From NCBI GenBank assembly GCA_910579925.1, contig CAJTVY010000008.1, positions 42,656 to 106,655 of the forward strand: a stretch of DNA of 64,000 nt, read 5' to 3'. A model generated the notes under the pieces. The model saw nothing but the letters and a program-made list of their open reading frames with translations, was not told where the DNA came from and did no database searches. The stretch is from an uncultured Dorea sp. (GTDB lineage: Bacteria > Bacillota > Clostridia > Lachnospirales > Lachnospiraceae). Every line of letters starts with the position of its first letter. Position 1 is the first letter of the stretch. A program made the translations under genes and the position numbers. Below, piece after piece: positions 24,787-33,069 of the stretch.

Positions 24787-26940
24787 ATGGGAATAAAAAT
24801 TGCGCTTGCTGGAAACCCAAACAGCGGAAAGACCACGCTTTTCAATGCGCTTACCGGTTCCAACCAGTTCGTTGGAAACTGGCCGGGCGTTACCGTTGAG
24901 AAGAAAGAAGGAAAGTGGAAGGATGATAAGGATGTTACGATTATGGATCTTCCGGGTATCTATTCCTTATCGCCCTATACTTTGGAGGAAGTAGTGGCCA
25001 GGAACTATCTTACTACAGAACGGCCGGACGCAATCTTGAACATTGTAGACGGAACGAACCTGGAACGAAATCTCTATCTGAGCACCCAGTTGATGGAACT
25101 TGGCATTCCGGTTGTGATGGCGGTCAATATGATGGATATGGTAAGGAAATCCGGCGATCAGATCGATGCACAGCAGCTTGCGGAGAAATTAGGATGCGAA
25201 GTCGTACCCATATCTGCGCTGAAGGGAGACGGAATCAGGGAAGCGGCAGACAAGGCTGTAAGGATGGCACAGAATAAAAATGCGGCCGCCCCAGTCCATG
25301 AGTTCTCGCAGGAAGTGGAAGATTATCTTGAGGAGATTGAGACTAGGCTGACGGGTGTGCCGGATGAACAAAAGAGATTCTATGCCGTGAAATTATTTGA
25401 AAGGGATGATAAGATACGGGATCAGCTGACGGCCGCCCCGGATATATCGGACGTCATTGCCAGAGCGGAGAAGAATATGGACGACGATGCCGAAAGTATC
25501 ATTACCAGCGAACGCTACCAGTATATTTCATCTGTCATAGAAAAATGTCTGAAAAAGGCGGCCAGGGAGAAGTTGACAATTTCCGATAAGATTGATAGAA
25601 TCGTTACCAACCGATGGGCTGCGCTGCCTGTTTTTGCCGCGGTAATGTGGCTTGTGTACTATGTATCGGTGACAACGGTAGGAGGTATTGCGACCGACTG
25701 GACCAACGACGTACTTTTCGGGGAAATTATTCCGCCTGCGATTGAGAATTTACTGGTAAGCATCAATTGTGCAGACTGGCTTTTGGGGCTGATTCTTGAC
25801 GGTATTGTAGCCGGCGTGGGATCGGTTCTTGGATTCGTGCCCCAGATGCTGGTGCTGTTTATCTTTCTTGCGTTTTTGGAGTCATGTGGATACATGGCGA
25901 GGATTGCCTTTATCATGGATCGGATTTTCCGTAAATTCGGGCTGTCCGGCAAGTCGTTCATCCCGATGCTCATTGGCACAGGATGCGCAGTTCCGGGGAT
26001 CATGGCGTCCAGGACGATTGAAAATGACCGTGACCGTAAGATGACGATTATGACGACGACGTTTATCCCCTGCGGTGCAAAATTACCGATTATTGCCTTG
26101 ATTGCGGGTGCGCTGTTTGACGGAGCGTCATGGGTGGCTCCCAGCGCATATTTTGTAGGAATGGCGGCAATTATCTGTTCAGGGATCATTCTGAAGAAAA
26201 CAAGGATGTTTGCCGGTGATCCGGCTCCCTTTGTAATGGAACTTCCGGCTTACCATATGCCGACGGTGGGGAATATACTGAGAAGCATGTGGGAGAGAGG
26301 ATGGTCCTTTATCAAGAAGGCCGGGACTGTCATTCTTCTGTCGACAATCTTTATCTGGTTTACGTCAGGATTTGGAATAACGGACGGACGTTTCGGTATG
26401 GTGGACGACTTGAGCGACGGATTGCTGGCAGGCATTGGACGGATGTTTGCATGGATTTTCATACCTCTTGGATGGGGAGACTGGCAGTCGGCCGTTGCGG
26501 CAATTACAGGGCTTGTGGCTAAGGAAAACGTGGTCGGAACTTTGGGAATTCTCTTTGGATTCGCAGAAGTAGCAGAGGACGGAGAGGAGATCTGGGGAAC
26601 GCTTGCAGGAAGCATGACTATGGTTTCCGCATATTCTTTCCTGGTATTCAATCTTCTGTGCGCGCCTTGTTTTGCGGCGATTGGCGCAATCAAGAGAGAG
26701 ATGAACAATGGGAAATGGACCTGGTTTGCCATCGGATATCAGTGTGTGTTTGCCTATGGAGTGTCTTTGTGTATTAATCAGTTCGGGAAACTGTTTACTG
26801 GCGGCGGTTTTGGGATTGGAACGGCTGCGGCGGTTCTGGTACTGACTGGATTCCTGTATCTGCTGTTTCGGCCTCATAAGGAAACGGCAACGCTTACGGT
26901 GAATCTGTCCAGTGTGGCGGCCAGGGGAGCGAAGGCATAG
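24787..26940 (+). CDS. feoB: Ferrous iron transporter FeoB
   Basis: A 717-residue inner-membrane Fe2+ transporter. The cytoplasmic G domain (residues 1-165) carries G1 GNPNSGKTTLFN, G3 DLPGIYSL and G4 NMMD, followed by a helical GDI domain. The membrane domain (about residues 280-700) contains two Gate-type repeats with the conserved Cys in LIGTGCAVPGIMASR and the FIPCGAKLPI segment. Length is normal. It lies after two feoA genes and before a Cys-rich membrane protein, under the Fur-box promoter. Confidence 0.96.
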   Translation: MGIKIALAGNPNSGKTTLFNALTGSNQFVGNWPGVTVEKKEGKWKDDKDVTIMDLPGIYSLSPYTLEEVVARNYLTTERPDAILNIVDGTNLERNLYLSTQLMELGIPVVMAVNMMDMVRKSGDQIDAQQLAEKLGCEVVPISALKGDGIREAADKAVRMAQNKNAAAPVHEFSQEVEDYLEEIETRLTGVPDEQKRFYAVKLFERDDKIRDQLTAAPDISDVIARAEKNMDDDAESIITSERYQYISSVIEKCLKKAAREKLTISDKIDRIVTNRWAALPVFAAVMWLVYYVSVTTVGGIATDWTNDVLFGEIIPPAIENLLVSINCADWLLGLILDGIVAGVGSVLGFVPQMLVLFIFLAFLESCGYMARIAFIMDRIFRKFGLSGKSFIPMLIGTGCAVPGIMASRTIENDRDRKMTIMTTTFIPCGAKLPIIALIAGALFDGASWVAPSAYFVGMAAIICSGIILKKTRMFAGDPAPFVMELPAYHMPTVGNILRSMWERGWSFIKKAGTVILLSTIFIWFTSGFGITDGRFGMVDDLSDGLLAGIGRMFAWIFIPLGWGDWQSAVAAITGLVAKENVVGTLGILFGFAEVAEDGEEIWGTLAGSMTMVSAYSFLVFNLLCAPCFAAIGAIKREMNNGKWTWFAIGYQCVFAYGVSLCINQFGKLFTGGGFGIGTAAAVLVLTGFLYLLFRPHKETATLTVNLSSVAARGAKA

Positions 26941-27006
26941 TATTACAGGGGTGCAAAATACTCTTTGCCCCCAACATCATATTAATAAGGAAAGGAAAGA
27001 AAGCGT

Positions 27007-27189
27007 ATGGCATTGGCGGCAGGCAGTATTGTTTCAACAACGGTCGTGGGAGCGGTTGTACTGGGAATTGCGGCGCTGGCTGTAAGGAGTATCTGGAAAA
27101 AGAAGAAAGCAGGGGGCGGCTGCGGATGTGGCTGCAGCGGCTGTAACGGAATGTGCCCCAGTAAAAATCTGGATACAGACAGGCGGTAA
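27007..27189 (+). CDS. FeoB-associated Cys-rich membrane protein
   Basis: A 60-residue protein with one membrane helix (SIVSTTVVGAVVLGIAALAV), a basic stretch (WKKKKAGGG) and a C-terminal CGCGCSGCNGMC motif. Such small Cys-rich proteins follow feoB in many Firmicutes and replace the enterobacterial FeoC position. A role in iron handling at the cytoplasmic face of FeoB is inferred from location only. The start at ATG 27007 follows AAGGAAAG. Confidence 0.85.
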   Translation: MALAAGSIVSTTVVGAVVLGIAALAVRSIWKKKKAGGGCGCGCSGCNGMCPSKNLDTDRR

Positions 27190-27193
27190 TCAA

Positions 27194-27222
27194 TTGACTT
27201 TTTGTGATGGAAATACTATAAT
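27194..27222 (+). promoter_or_regulatory. Sigma-A promoter for the M24 peptidase gene
   Basis: TTGACT (27194-27199) and a perfect TATAAT (27217-27222) with a 17-bp spacer, 40 bp upstream of the start codon. Confidence 0.85.
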
Positions 27223-27261
27223 GAATGAAATAATATTTTCAACGAAAGGTTGGGGAAGACA

Positions 27262-28347
27262 ATGGATCAGAACAAAGTGGCAAGAGTATTAAAATCAATG
27301 GAAGAACATGAAATCCCACAGATGATCATATCAGATCCGGTTGCGATTTTCTATCTTACGGGTAAATGGATCGCACCAGGAGAGAGGCTTCTGGCGTTAT
27401 ATCTGAATGTCGACGGCAATCACAAGATGGTGATTAACAAATTATTCCCACAGGAGAAGGATCTGGGAGTAGAACTGGTATGGTATGACGATATTGAGGA
27501 CGGTGTGGAGATCTTAAGCAGATTCGTAGACAAGGACAAGACAATGGGGATTGATAAGACCTGGCCGGCAAGATTCCTTCTTCGTCTGCAGGAACTAGGC
27601 GGAGGAAGCAAGTTTGTGAACGGCTCTCCGATTATCGACTATATCCGTATGGTGAAAGACGAGAAAGAGAAAGAGTTGATGCGCGAGTCTTCAAGGCTTA
27701 ACGACATTGCTATGGAGAAGCTGATTCCATGGGTGTCCAAGGGACTGACTGAGAAGGAACTCAATGCAAAGATCCGTGAGATCTACAAAGAACTCGGCTG
27801 CGAGGATGTATCCTTTGATCCGATTACGGCATATGCAAAGGGAGCGGCAGATCCTCATCATGTAACCGATGATTCTAAGGGAAAACGGGGCGACTGCGTT
27901 ATCCTTGATATCGGCGCATTCAAGGACAACTATGCTTCTGATATGACAAGAACCGTATTTATCGGTGAAGTGTCTGACCGGGCAAGGGAGATCTATGACA
28001 TTGTTGTAGAGGCGAACAGGCGCGGAATCGAGGCGGCCAAGCCGGGCAACAGAATGTGCGATGTAGACCTTGCGGCAAGGAATTATATCGAAGAGAAGGG
28101 ATACGGACAGTATTTCACACATAGGACAGGACACTCTATCGGTCTGGAAGACCATGAGTTCGGCGATGTGTCTTCTGTCAATGAGGACATTATTCAGGTT
28201 GGACAGTGCTTTTCCGTAGAGCCTGGTATCTATCTCGCAGAAGAAGGGATTGGAGTTCGTATCGAAGATCTTGTTATTATTACGGAGGACGGTTGCGAAG
28301 TATTGAATCACTATACTAAGGATCTGATCGTAGTGCCGGAAGAGTAA
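27262..28347 (+). CDS. M24 family aminopeptidase (Xaa-Pro peptidase type)
   Basis: A 361-residue cytosolic metallopeptidase. It has an N-terminal creatinase-like domain (residues 1-130, IPQMIISDPVAIFYLTG) and a C-terminal pita-bread domain. The five metal ligands are visible in order: Asp in LDIGAFKDNYASDMTRT (two), His in RTGHSIGLEDHE, Glu in FSVEPGIYLAEEG and Glu in VRIEDLV. It would remove N-terminal residues preceding proline. ATG 27262 follows GGGGAAGACA; an in-frame TTG at 27250 is less likely. Monocistronic. Confidence 0.92.
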   Translation: MDQNKVARVLKSMEEHEIPQMIISDPVAIFYLTGKWIAPGERLLALYLNVDGNHKMVINKLFPQEKDLGVELVWYDDIEDGVEILSRFVDKDKTMGIDKTWPARFLLRLQELGGGSKFVNGSPIIDYIRMVKDEKEKELMRESSRLNDIAMEKLIPWVSKGLTEKELNAKIREIYKELGCEDVSFDPITAYAKGAADPHHVTDDSKGKRGDCVILDIGAFKDNYASDMTRTVFIGEVSDRAREIYDIVVEANRRGIEAAKPGNRMCDVDLAARNYIEEKGYGQYFTHRTGHSIGLEDHEFGDVSSVNEDIIQVGQCFSVEPGIYLAEEGIGVRIEDLVIITEDGCEVLNHYTKDLIVVPEE

Positions 28348-28396
28348 GCTTGACAGATGATCTGAAATCTTACTCAGACCATTATATTGAATCTTG

Positions 28397-28430
28397 ATAC
28401 AGGCAGGATAAGAATATATCCTGCCTGTAT
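28397..28430. terminator. Perfect inverted repeat after the M24 peptidase gene
   Basis: ATACAGGCAGGATA (28397-28410) and TATCCTGCCTGTAT (28417-28430) form a perfect 14-bp stem with a 6-nt loop. There is no clear T-run, so it may act as a terminator or as an mRNA-stabilising 3' hairpin. Confidence 0.55.
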
Positions 28431-28512
28431 TGCATATGATCTGGCAGTAGGAAAAAGTGATAGAAATGTCGGATCCTGTCGAAGGAATGTCTGCTTTTTT
28501 TTCCGTAAAGGC

Positions 28513-28542
28513 TTGTATTATATGGAGGAAATCTGGTAGAAT
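28513..28542 (+). promoter_or_regulatory. Promoter of the candidate structured RNA
   Basis: TTGTAT (28513-28518) and TAGAAT (28537-28542) are spaced by 18 bp. Transcription would start near 28550, almost 290 nt before the next start codon. Confidence 0.5.
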
Positions 28543-28549
28543 GTATTCG

Positions 28550-28760
28550 TAAGGAAGCCAGTTAAAGAGTGTAGCTGCAGTGATTTGGCCGAGTAGAGAA
28601 CGAGGTGGCGTTCTTTCAGGCTATCTGGTAATTTCAAGGATAATCTGTCCGTTTCGGACAATATTTTCAAGTGTAATCAATAATAAGGTCAGCGTCCGTC
28701 CTTGTGGCGGAGACAACCGTACTGAGGGGTATTTTTCCGGCGGAATCTCCATGCATCTGT
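28550..28760 (+). ncRNA. Candidate structured non-coding RNA or long leader
   Basis: About 210 nt with no convincing ORF and several nested helices: GCCA/TGGC around 28557-28592, AGAACG/CGTTCT around 28600-28617, GTCCG/CGGAC around 28648, TCCGTCC/GGCGGA near 28698-28713, and GGAGA/TCTCC closing a distal arm. GC-rich stems separated by unpaired purine-rich joints look like a multi-branch ncRNA. Its size and family range would fit a raiA-motif RNA, but I could not verify that consensus. It could also be the 5' UTR of the 28837 gene. Confidence 0.45.
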
Positions 28761-28836
28761 CTGCAAATTTTACAGACGATGTGTCATATGACAGGACAAA
28801 GTGACAAAATACCTTTTAGAATAGGAGAGTGATACG

Positions 28837-29094
28837 ATGAATCGTGAAAAGACGGATAATGAGTATGTAGGGCTGATGGTGAATATGTACGAGAAGTCTA
28901 ATGAGGAACTCTGTGCGATTGCAGAAAGCGGGCGTATTGATGATATTATGACAGGGTATCTTGTGCTGATTCTGCATAAAGTGGGAGTTGCCATGGACAA
29001 GGTGAATGAGATAGACTATTGTTCTATTTTTCGGAAAATTGACGTAAGGGAAGCACAGATGTTAGGACGATTATATGGAGGAAAGACGGCATAG
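28837..29094 (+). CDS. Hypothetical small protein
   Basis: An 85-residue soluble protein starting at ATG 28837 after TAGGAGAG. Not recognised. It is Asp/Glu-rich, probably all-helical (SNEELCAIAESGRIDDIMTGYLVLILHKVGVAMDKV), without signal peptide, membrane helix or Cys motif. It follows the candidate structured RNA and precedes an unrelated promoter, so it is likely transcribed with the RNA or alone. Confidence 0.65.
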   Translation: MNREKTDNEYVGLMVNMYEKSNEELCAIAESGRIDDIMTGYLVLILHKVGVAMDKVNEIDYCSIFRKIDVREAQMLGRLYGGKTA

Positions 29095-29138
29095 GTTAAG
29101 AGAGTGATAAAGAACATAGAAAGAAGCTGTTTTATGGC

Positions 29139-29167
29139 TTGACCTTTGGGACCAAAGCGATTATAAT
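29139..29167 (+). promoter_or_regulatory. Sigma-A promoter upstream of the HD-domain gene
   Basis: TTGACC (29139-29144) and a perfect TATAAT (29162-29167) with a 17-bp spacer. The transcript would begin just before the two palindromic repeats and continue into the gene at 29388. Confidence 0.75.
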
Positions 29168-29196
29168 TTTGAACGAAAGACTTACATTAGATGTAT

Positions 29197-29231
29197 CTGC
29201 GGGGCATGCATTACTGTGTGCCCCTGGGTAT
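29197..29231. repeat. Dispersed palindromic repeat, copy A
   Basis: GGGGCA (29201-29206) and TGCCCC (29219-29224) form the stem core around GCATTACTGTG, with flanks like those of copies B and C. It lies in the leader of the HD-domain gene, 60 bp from copy B. Confidence 0.6.
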
Positions 29232-29237
29232 ACCTTA

Positions 29238-29260
29238 GCGGACGAAGCCCGCCGGTCCGC
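29238..29260. repeat. Inverted repeat between copies A and B
   Basis: GCGGAC (29238-29243) and GTCCGC (29255-29260) pair perfectly around an 11-nt GC-rich loop. Its right arm overlaps the start of repeat copy B, so alternative pairings with the flanking palindromes are possible. Confidence 0.5.
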
Positions 29261-29292
29261 AGGGCATGCATTAGGGTGTGCCCTTGGGGATA
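29257..29292. repeat. Dispersed palindromic repeat, copy B
   Basis: CCGCAGGGCATGCATT followed by AGGGTGTGCCCTTGGGG. AGGGCA pairs with TGCCCT. It is the closest relative of copy C at 15945 (read on the minus strand), matching in the stem, part of the loop and the TATA/TACATAAT flank. Confidence 0.65.
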
Positions 29293-29387
29293 CATAATGA
29301 TAAAGACGGGGAACTGTGGGGAAACGCCTAGTGTAATCTGCAAAGGATTGTTCTGTACGGTTTCTGGTCAGATGAAGGAGGAGTATA

Positions 29388-29951
29388 ATGAACAGGGAGC
29401 AGGCGCATGATATCTTGATGCGGTATATGAAGGGGGAGAATTATATTTCACATTCTTATGCAGTTGAGGCGATCATGAAGGGACTGGCGAAACGCCTTTC
29501 GCCAGAGGACGTGGAATATTGGGGAATCGTAGGATTACTCCATGACCTGGACGAGGAACAGTGTGACTGGCAGCATGATATGGGGGTGCATGGCCCTACG
29601 TCCGTGGAGATTCTTAAAAAAGAAGGAATTGATGACAAGGTATTGTTTGATGCCATCTGCGCGCACAATCCGAAGTGCGGCATGAAGGCCAGGACGAACT
29701 TGCAGTATGCGATTCTGGCGGCGGATCCTATGAGCGGATTTGTGAAAGCTGTTGCGCAGATTTATCCGGATAAGAAGATCGCAAGTGTTAAACATAAGTC
29801 GGTCATGAAGCGGTTCAATGAACTGCGTTTTGCGGCAGGGGCTAACCGGGATTATATGGAGTCCATCGAGTTTACCGGACTTAGTCTGGACGACCTGATA
29901 GATGTCGCTCTGGAAGAGATGGGAGCAATCGCTGACGTACTGGGGTTATAA
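29388..29951 (+). CDS. HD-domain phosphohydrolase-like protein
   Basis: A 187-residue protein with the HD superfamily metal motif: His in YISHSYAVEAI, His-Asp in VGLLHDLDEEQ, and a later His/Asp set (AICAHNPKCGMKA, AADPMSG). It is likely a cytoplasmic metal-dependent phosphohydrolase acting on a nucleotide or related phosphoester. The substrate cannot be told from the sequence. The ATG at 29388 follows AAGGAGGAG. It precedes the polysaccharide operon but has a different promoter. Confidence 0.85.
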   Translation: MNREQAHDILMRYMKGENYISHSYAVEAIMKGLAKRLSPEDVEYWGIVGLLHDLDEEQCDWQHDMGVHGPTSVEILKKEGIDDKVLFDAICAHNPKCGMKARTNLQYAILAADPMSGFVKAVAQIYPDKKIASVKHKSVMKRFNELRFAAGANRDYMESIEFTGLSLDDLIDVALEEMGAIADVLGL

Positions 29952-30020
29952 ATTTGGAAATTGTTGATTTAATATCAAAAAAATGGTAGGGTTTACGGCA
30001 TCCGCATTGGTGCAAAGCTG

Positions 30021-30049
30021 TTGACAAAACCACACTGAGAGGGTATTAT
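30021..30049 (+). promoter_or_regulatory. Promoter for the polysaccharide control operon
   Basis: A perfect TTGACA (30021-30026) and TATTAT (30044-30049) with a 17-bp spacer, 40 bp before the PHP phosphatase start. Confidence 0.8.
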
Positions 30050-30088
30050 TAAGTACAGGCCATGTATAAATAAGAAAGGTGTGAAGGT

Positions 30089-30817
30089 ATGGAAGGCTAT
30101 ATTGACATGCATTGTCATATATTGCCGGGAGTAGACGACGGCGCGAAAGATATCGATGAGATGAAACAGATGTTAAGAATCGCATATGAGGAAGGGATAC
30201 GCTGTATTATTGCTACTCCGCATCATCACCCGAGACGTGGCAGAGAGAATCCGAAGATTTTACGAAGACAGGCGAAGCTGCTAAGAGAGGCGGCTCATGA
30301 GATTGACGATCATTTCCGTATTTATCTGGGTACGGAGATTTTCTTTGGTCAGGATATTGTGGACAAGCTGGAGGCCGGACGGGTTCTTACCATGAACGGC
30401 AGAGATTATGTGCTTGTAGAATTTACACCTACTGATACATTTACCTATATACGCCAGAGTCTTCAGCAGTTACAGCTTGGAGGTTATGAAGTGATTCTGG
30501 CCCATGTGGAGAGATATAACTGTATTGTAAAAGAGGCTGAACTGGCGGATCAGTTATGTGAGATGGGAATTCGTCTGCAGGTGAATGCAGACAGTATTAT
30601 CGGTGAGAGTGGAAGAGAAGTTAAGAAGTTCGTGAAATATCTGATGGATTCTGATCTGCTTTTCTGTGTCGGTACGGATGCGCACAGCAGCAGGCACCGG
30701 GCACCTAGGATGAAGAAGGCAGCAGGCTATGTGAAGAAGAAATACGGTGAAGAATATATGAGGAGGATTTTCTTTAGCAATGCAAAAATCATGCTGAAGA
30801 AGCTACAGAAAAAATGA
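30089..30817 (+). CDS. cpsB: PHP-type protein tyrosine phosphatase (CpsB/YwqE)
   Basis: A 242-residue manganese-dependent phosphatase of the PHP superfamily that dephosphorylates the BY-kinase of exopolysaccharide operons. The opening DMHCHILPGVDDGAKD, the ATPHHHPRRGR loop, the GTEIFFG segment and C-terminal GTDAHSSRHR supply the metal ligands. It starts at ATG 30089 after AAAGGTG. The stop codon overlaps the next start (ATGA). The order phosphatase, Wzz-like adaptor, kinase matches Streptococcus cpsB-C-D. Confidence 0.93.
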   Translation: MEGYIDMHCHILPGVDDGAKDIDEMKQMLRIAYEEGIRCIIATPHHHPRRGRENPKILRRQAKLLREAAHEIDDHFRIYLGTEIFFGQDIVDKLEAGRVLTMNGRDYVLVEFTPTDTFTYIRQSLQQLQLGGYEVILAHVERYNCIVKEAELADQLCEMGIRLQVNADSIIGESGREVKKFVKYLMDSDLLFCVGTDAHSSRHRAPRMKKAAGYVKKKYGEEYMRRIFFSNAKIMLKKLQKK

Positions 30818-31593
30818 GTTACGATAAGATGACGAATCCGGAATTTGATAATGACGAGATTACTATAGATTTGACTGAGCTGTTTATGATGCTGATGTCT
30901 GAGATTCATATTATAGTGCTGGCAGGGATTATGGCGGCATTAATGGCATTTGTAGGGACGAAGCTCTTTATTACGCCGCTCTATACATCGACGACGCAGA
31001 TGTATGTATTGACCAAACAGGATAGTAATTCCAGTGTCACCTATACAGACCTGCAGACAGGTACGCAGCTTACCAAGGACTATATGGTTCTGATCAAGAG
31101 CCGTCCGGTGCTGGAGCAGGTAATCTCGGTGCTGAACCTTGACATAGAAGTTGAACGGCTGGCAGATATGATCAGTGTAGAGACGGAGACGGATACCCGC
31201 GTCTTAAATATCAGTGTTAGGAATGAAGATCCAAGAGTTGCCAAGGAGATCGCAGATGCGGTCAGAGAAGCGGTAGGAATTCAGATTACGGAGATTATGG
31301 ATGCGGAAGCGGTTAATACCGTGCAGGAAGGAAATCTTGCTACGGCGCCTTCTTCTCCAAGCGTGATGAAGAACGTGCTGATCGGAGGTGTCCTTGGACT
31401 GATTATTTCGATAGGTATCTTCGTGCTGATCTTTGTTCTGGACGATACGGTAAAAACGCCGGATGATGTGGAACAGTATCTTGGACTGAATGTGCTTACG
31501 TCTATTCCGCTGCAGGCGGGAGCGGAAAAGAATAAGTCTAAGAAGATCAGAGGAAAGACCGCCAAGAAGCTTATGCGGAATATGAAGAAGTAA
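30814..31593 (+). CDS. cpsC: Wzz-type chain-length determinant / BY-kinase adaptor (CpsC/YwqC)
   Basis: A 259-residue polysaccharide co-polymerase. A first membrane helix (about residues 27-50, IHIIVLAGIMAALMAFVG) and a second (about 188-210, IGGVLGLIISIGIFVLIFVL) enclose an extracytoplasmic domain with YTSTTQMYVLTKQ. The proline-rich LATAPSSPSV precedes the second helix, as in the family. The C-terminal cytoplasmic tail (KKIRGKTAKKLMRNMKK) would activate the separate kinase encoded next. It overlaps cpsB by 4 bp. Confidence 0.92.
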   Translation: MSYDKMTNPEFDNDEITIDLTELFMMLMSEIHIIVLAGIMAALMAFVGTKLFITPLYTSTTQMYVLTKQDSNSSVTYTDLQTGTQLTKDYMVLIKSRPVLEQVISVLNLDIEVERLADMISVETETDTRVLNISVRNEDPRVAKEIADAVREAVGIQITEIMDAEAVNTVQEGNLATAPSSPSVMKNVLIGGVLGLIISIGIFVLIFVLDDTVKTPDDVEQYLGLNVLTSIPLQAGAEKNKSKKIRGKTAKKLMRNMKK

Positions 31594-31608
31594 AGAGGAG
31601 AGAAAAAG

Positions 31609-32319
31609 ATGCAGGAAGTAACATTGAAGAATATTGAAAAAGACTATCGAAGCAATGAAGCATACAAGACTCTCCGAACGAATGTGGAATTTTCTGGTGC
31701 AGACAAGAAGGTAATCGTCTTCTCGTCCTGTACGCCGAACGAAGGTAAGAGTACGGTGTCTCTTTCCCTTGCCATGTCTCTGGCGGAGGGAGACAAGAAT
31801 GTGCTTTTTGTGGATGCGGACTTGAGAAAGTCAGTACTGGTCGGACGACATCAGATTAAGGGGCAGATCAAGGGACTCAGTCATTTTCTATCCGGACAGG
31901 CTGACGCTAAGGATGTGATTGCCAAGACGCAGGTGAACGGCCTCTTTTGTGTGCTTGCGGGAGTCGTGCCGCCGAATCCGGCCGAACTGCTGGGAAACCG
32001 TCGTTTTGAAGCGTTTGTCGAAGGCGCTAAGAAAGCTTATGATTATGTGATTATTGATGCACCGCCGATCGGGAGTGTTATTGACAGTGCGATCATTGCC
32101 AAATTCTGTGACGCTTCAATTCTGGTTATCGCAGCGAATACAATCAGCTATAAATTCGCCAGAGGCGTGAAGGATCAGCTGGAGAAATCGGGCTGCCCGA
32201 TTCTGGGAGTGGTGCTTAATAAGGTGAATATGAAGCAGAATAAGTATTATGGCAAATATTACGGTAAGTATTATGGTGCATATTACGGAGATTATTACAA
32301 GAAAGACGACGATGAATAG
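31609..32319 (+). CDS. cpsD: Bacterial tyrosine kinase (CpsD/YwqD) with Tyr-rich repeat tail
   Basis: A 236-residue BY-kinase. Walker A is CTPNEGKST (residues 41-49), Walker A-prime is FVDADLRKS (about 68-76) and Walker B is VIIDAPPIG. The C-terminus has a tandem Tyr repeat (YYGKYYGKYYGAYYGDYY) that would be trans-phosphorylated in the oligomer and dephosphorylated by the adjacent phosphatase. This cycle controls polymer length and export. It lies 15 bp after cpsC. Confidence 0.94.
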   Translation: MQEVTLKNIEKDYRSNEAYKTLRTNVEFSGADKKVIVFSSCTPNEGKSTVSLSLAMSLAEGDKNVLFVDADLRKSVLVGRHQIKGQIKGLSHFLSGQADAKDVIAKTQVNGLFCVLAGVVPPNPAELLGNRRFEAFVEGAKKAYDYVIIDAPPIGSVIDSAIIAKFCDASILVIAANTISYKFARGVKDQLEKSGCPILGVVLNKVNMKQNKYYGKYYGKYYGAYYGDYYKKDDDE

Positions 32320-32337
32320 GAATAGAGGGTTTGAGCG

Positions 32338-33012
32338 ATGAAGCATCGGGGATTAGCGCTTGTGATGGCCGCAGTGTGTGCGGTGCTGACAGTGATAGCG
32401 GCATTTATTTATTTACGGCAGGACAATACGCCGCCGGACATTAAGATTGAAGAAAGAGACATTACCTATACAGAGGGCGAAGGACACGAGGGTCTGATGG
32501 ACGGAGTGTCTGCGAAGGACAAAGTAGACGGAGACCTTACCGGTAAGGTGTTTGTAAGTAAGATTGTTGTTACGGGTGAGGATTCTGCAATCGTCTACTA
32601 TGGTGTTATGGACGAACATAAGAATATAGGTACTGCAAGAAGAAGGGTGACTTACAGAAGTGCAGAAGCGGCGCCGGAACAGACGGAAGAGACTGCCGGA
32701 GAGGCGACTGCACAAGGCGAGGCAGGAGAGGCGGCGCCGGATGAGATGGAGTTACAGCCGGATGGAGTGAGGCCGGCTATGGCGCTTACTACTGACCAGA
32801 TGACGATCAATGTAGGAGACACGTTTGATCCGTTGAGCATTGTAAAGGGCGTGGTAGATGATAAGGATGATACGAATACTTTGTATCAGAATATTCATGC
32901 AGACGGTCAGTATAATCTGCGTGCCCGAGGAACGTACGAGATACGTTATTATGTGACAGACAGTAATGGGAACGCATCGGATCCCCATCTGTTTACATTG
33001 ACGGTTCAGTAG
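32338..33012 (+). CDS. Membrane-anchored protein with Ig-like (DUF5011-type) domains
   Basis: A 224-residue protein. An N-terminal signal-anchor helix (LALVMAAVCAVLTVIAAFIYL) leads to an extracytoplasmic region. Two similar beta-sandwich units are visible: residues about 30-105 (TPPDIKIEERDITYTEG, then VDGDLTGKVFVSK) and about 145-224 (DQMTINVGDTFDPL, then GTYEIRYYVTDSNGNASD). They are joined by a Glu/Ala-rich linker. The DGDLT and YYVTDSNGNAS motifs are typical of DUF5011/HYR-like Ig folds. A role in cell-wall or glycan surface organisation is inferred only from the operon. Confidence 0.8.
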   Translation: MKHRGLALVMAAVCAVLTVIAAFIYLRQDNTPPDIKIEERDITYTEGEGHEGLMDGVSAKDKVDGDLTGKVFVSKIVVTGEDSAIVYYGVMDEHKNIGTARRRVTYRSAEAAPEQTEETAGEATAQGEAGEAAPDEMELQPDGVRPAMALTTDQMTINVGDTFDPLSIVKGVVDDKDDTNTLYQNIHADGQYNLRARGTYEIRYYVTDSNGNASDPHLFTLTVQ

Positions 33013-33069
33013 AGCCTTGACAGGCTGAAAGCTGTCGGAAGTTTTTTGCCGGACAGAGGAGATGGATAT

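Noticed and set aside
29197..29292. CRISPR-like short repeats
   Set aside because: Only two adjacent palindromic copies of unequal sequence with no regular spacers and no cas genes.
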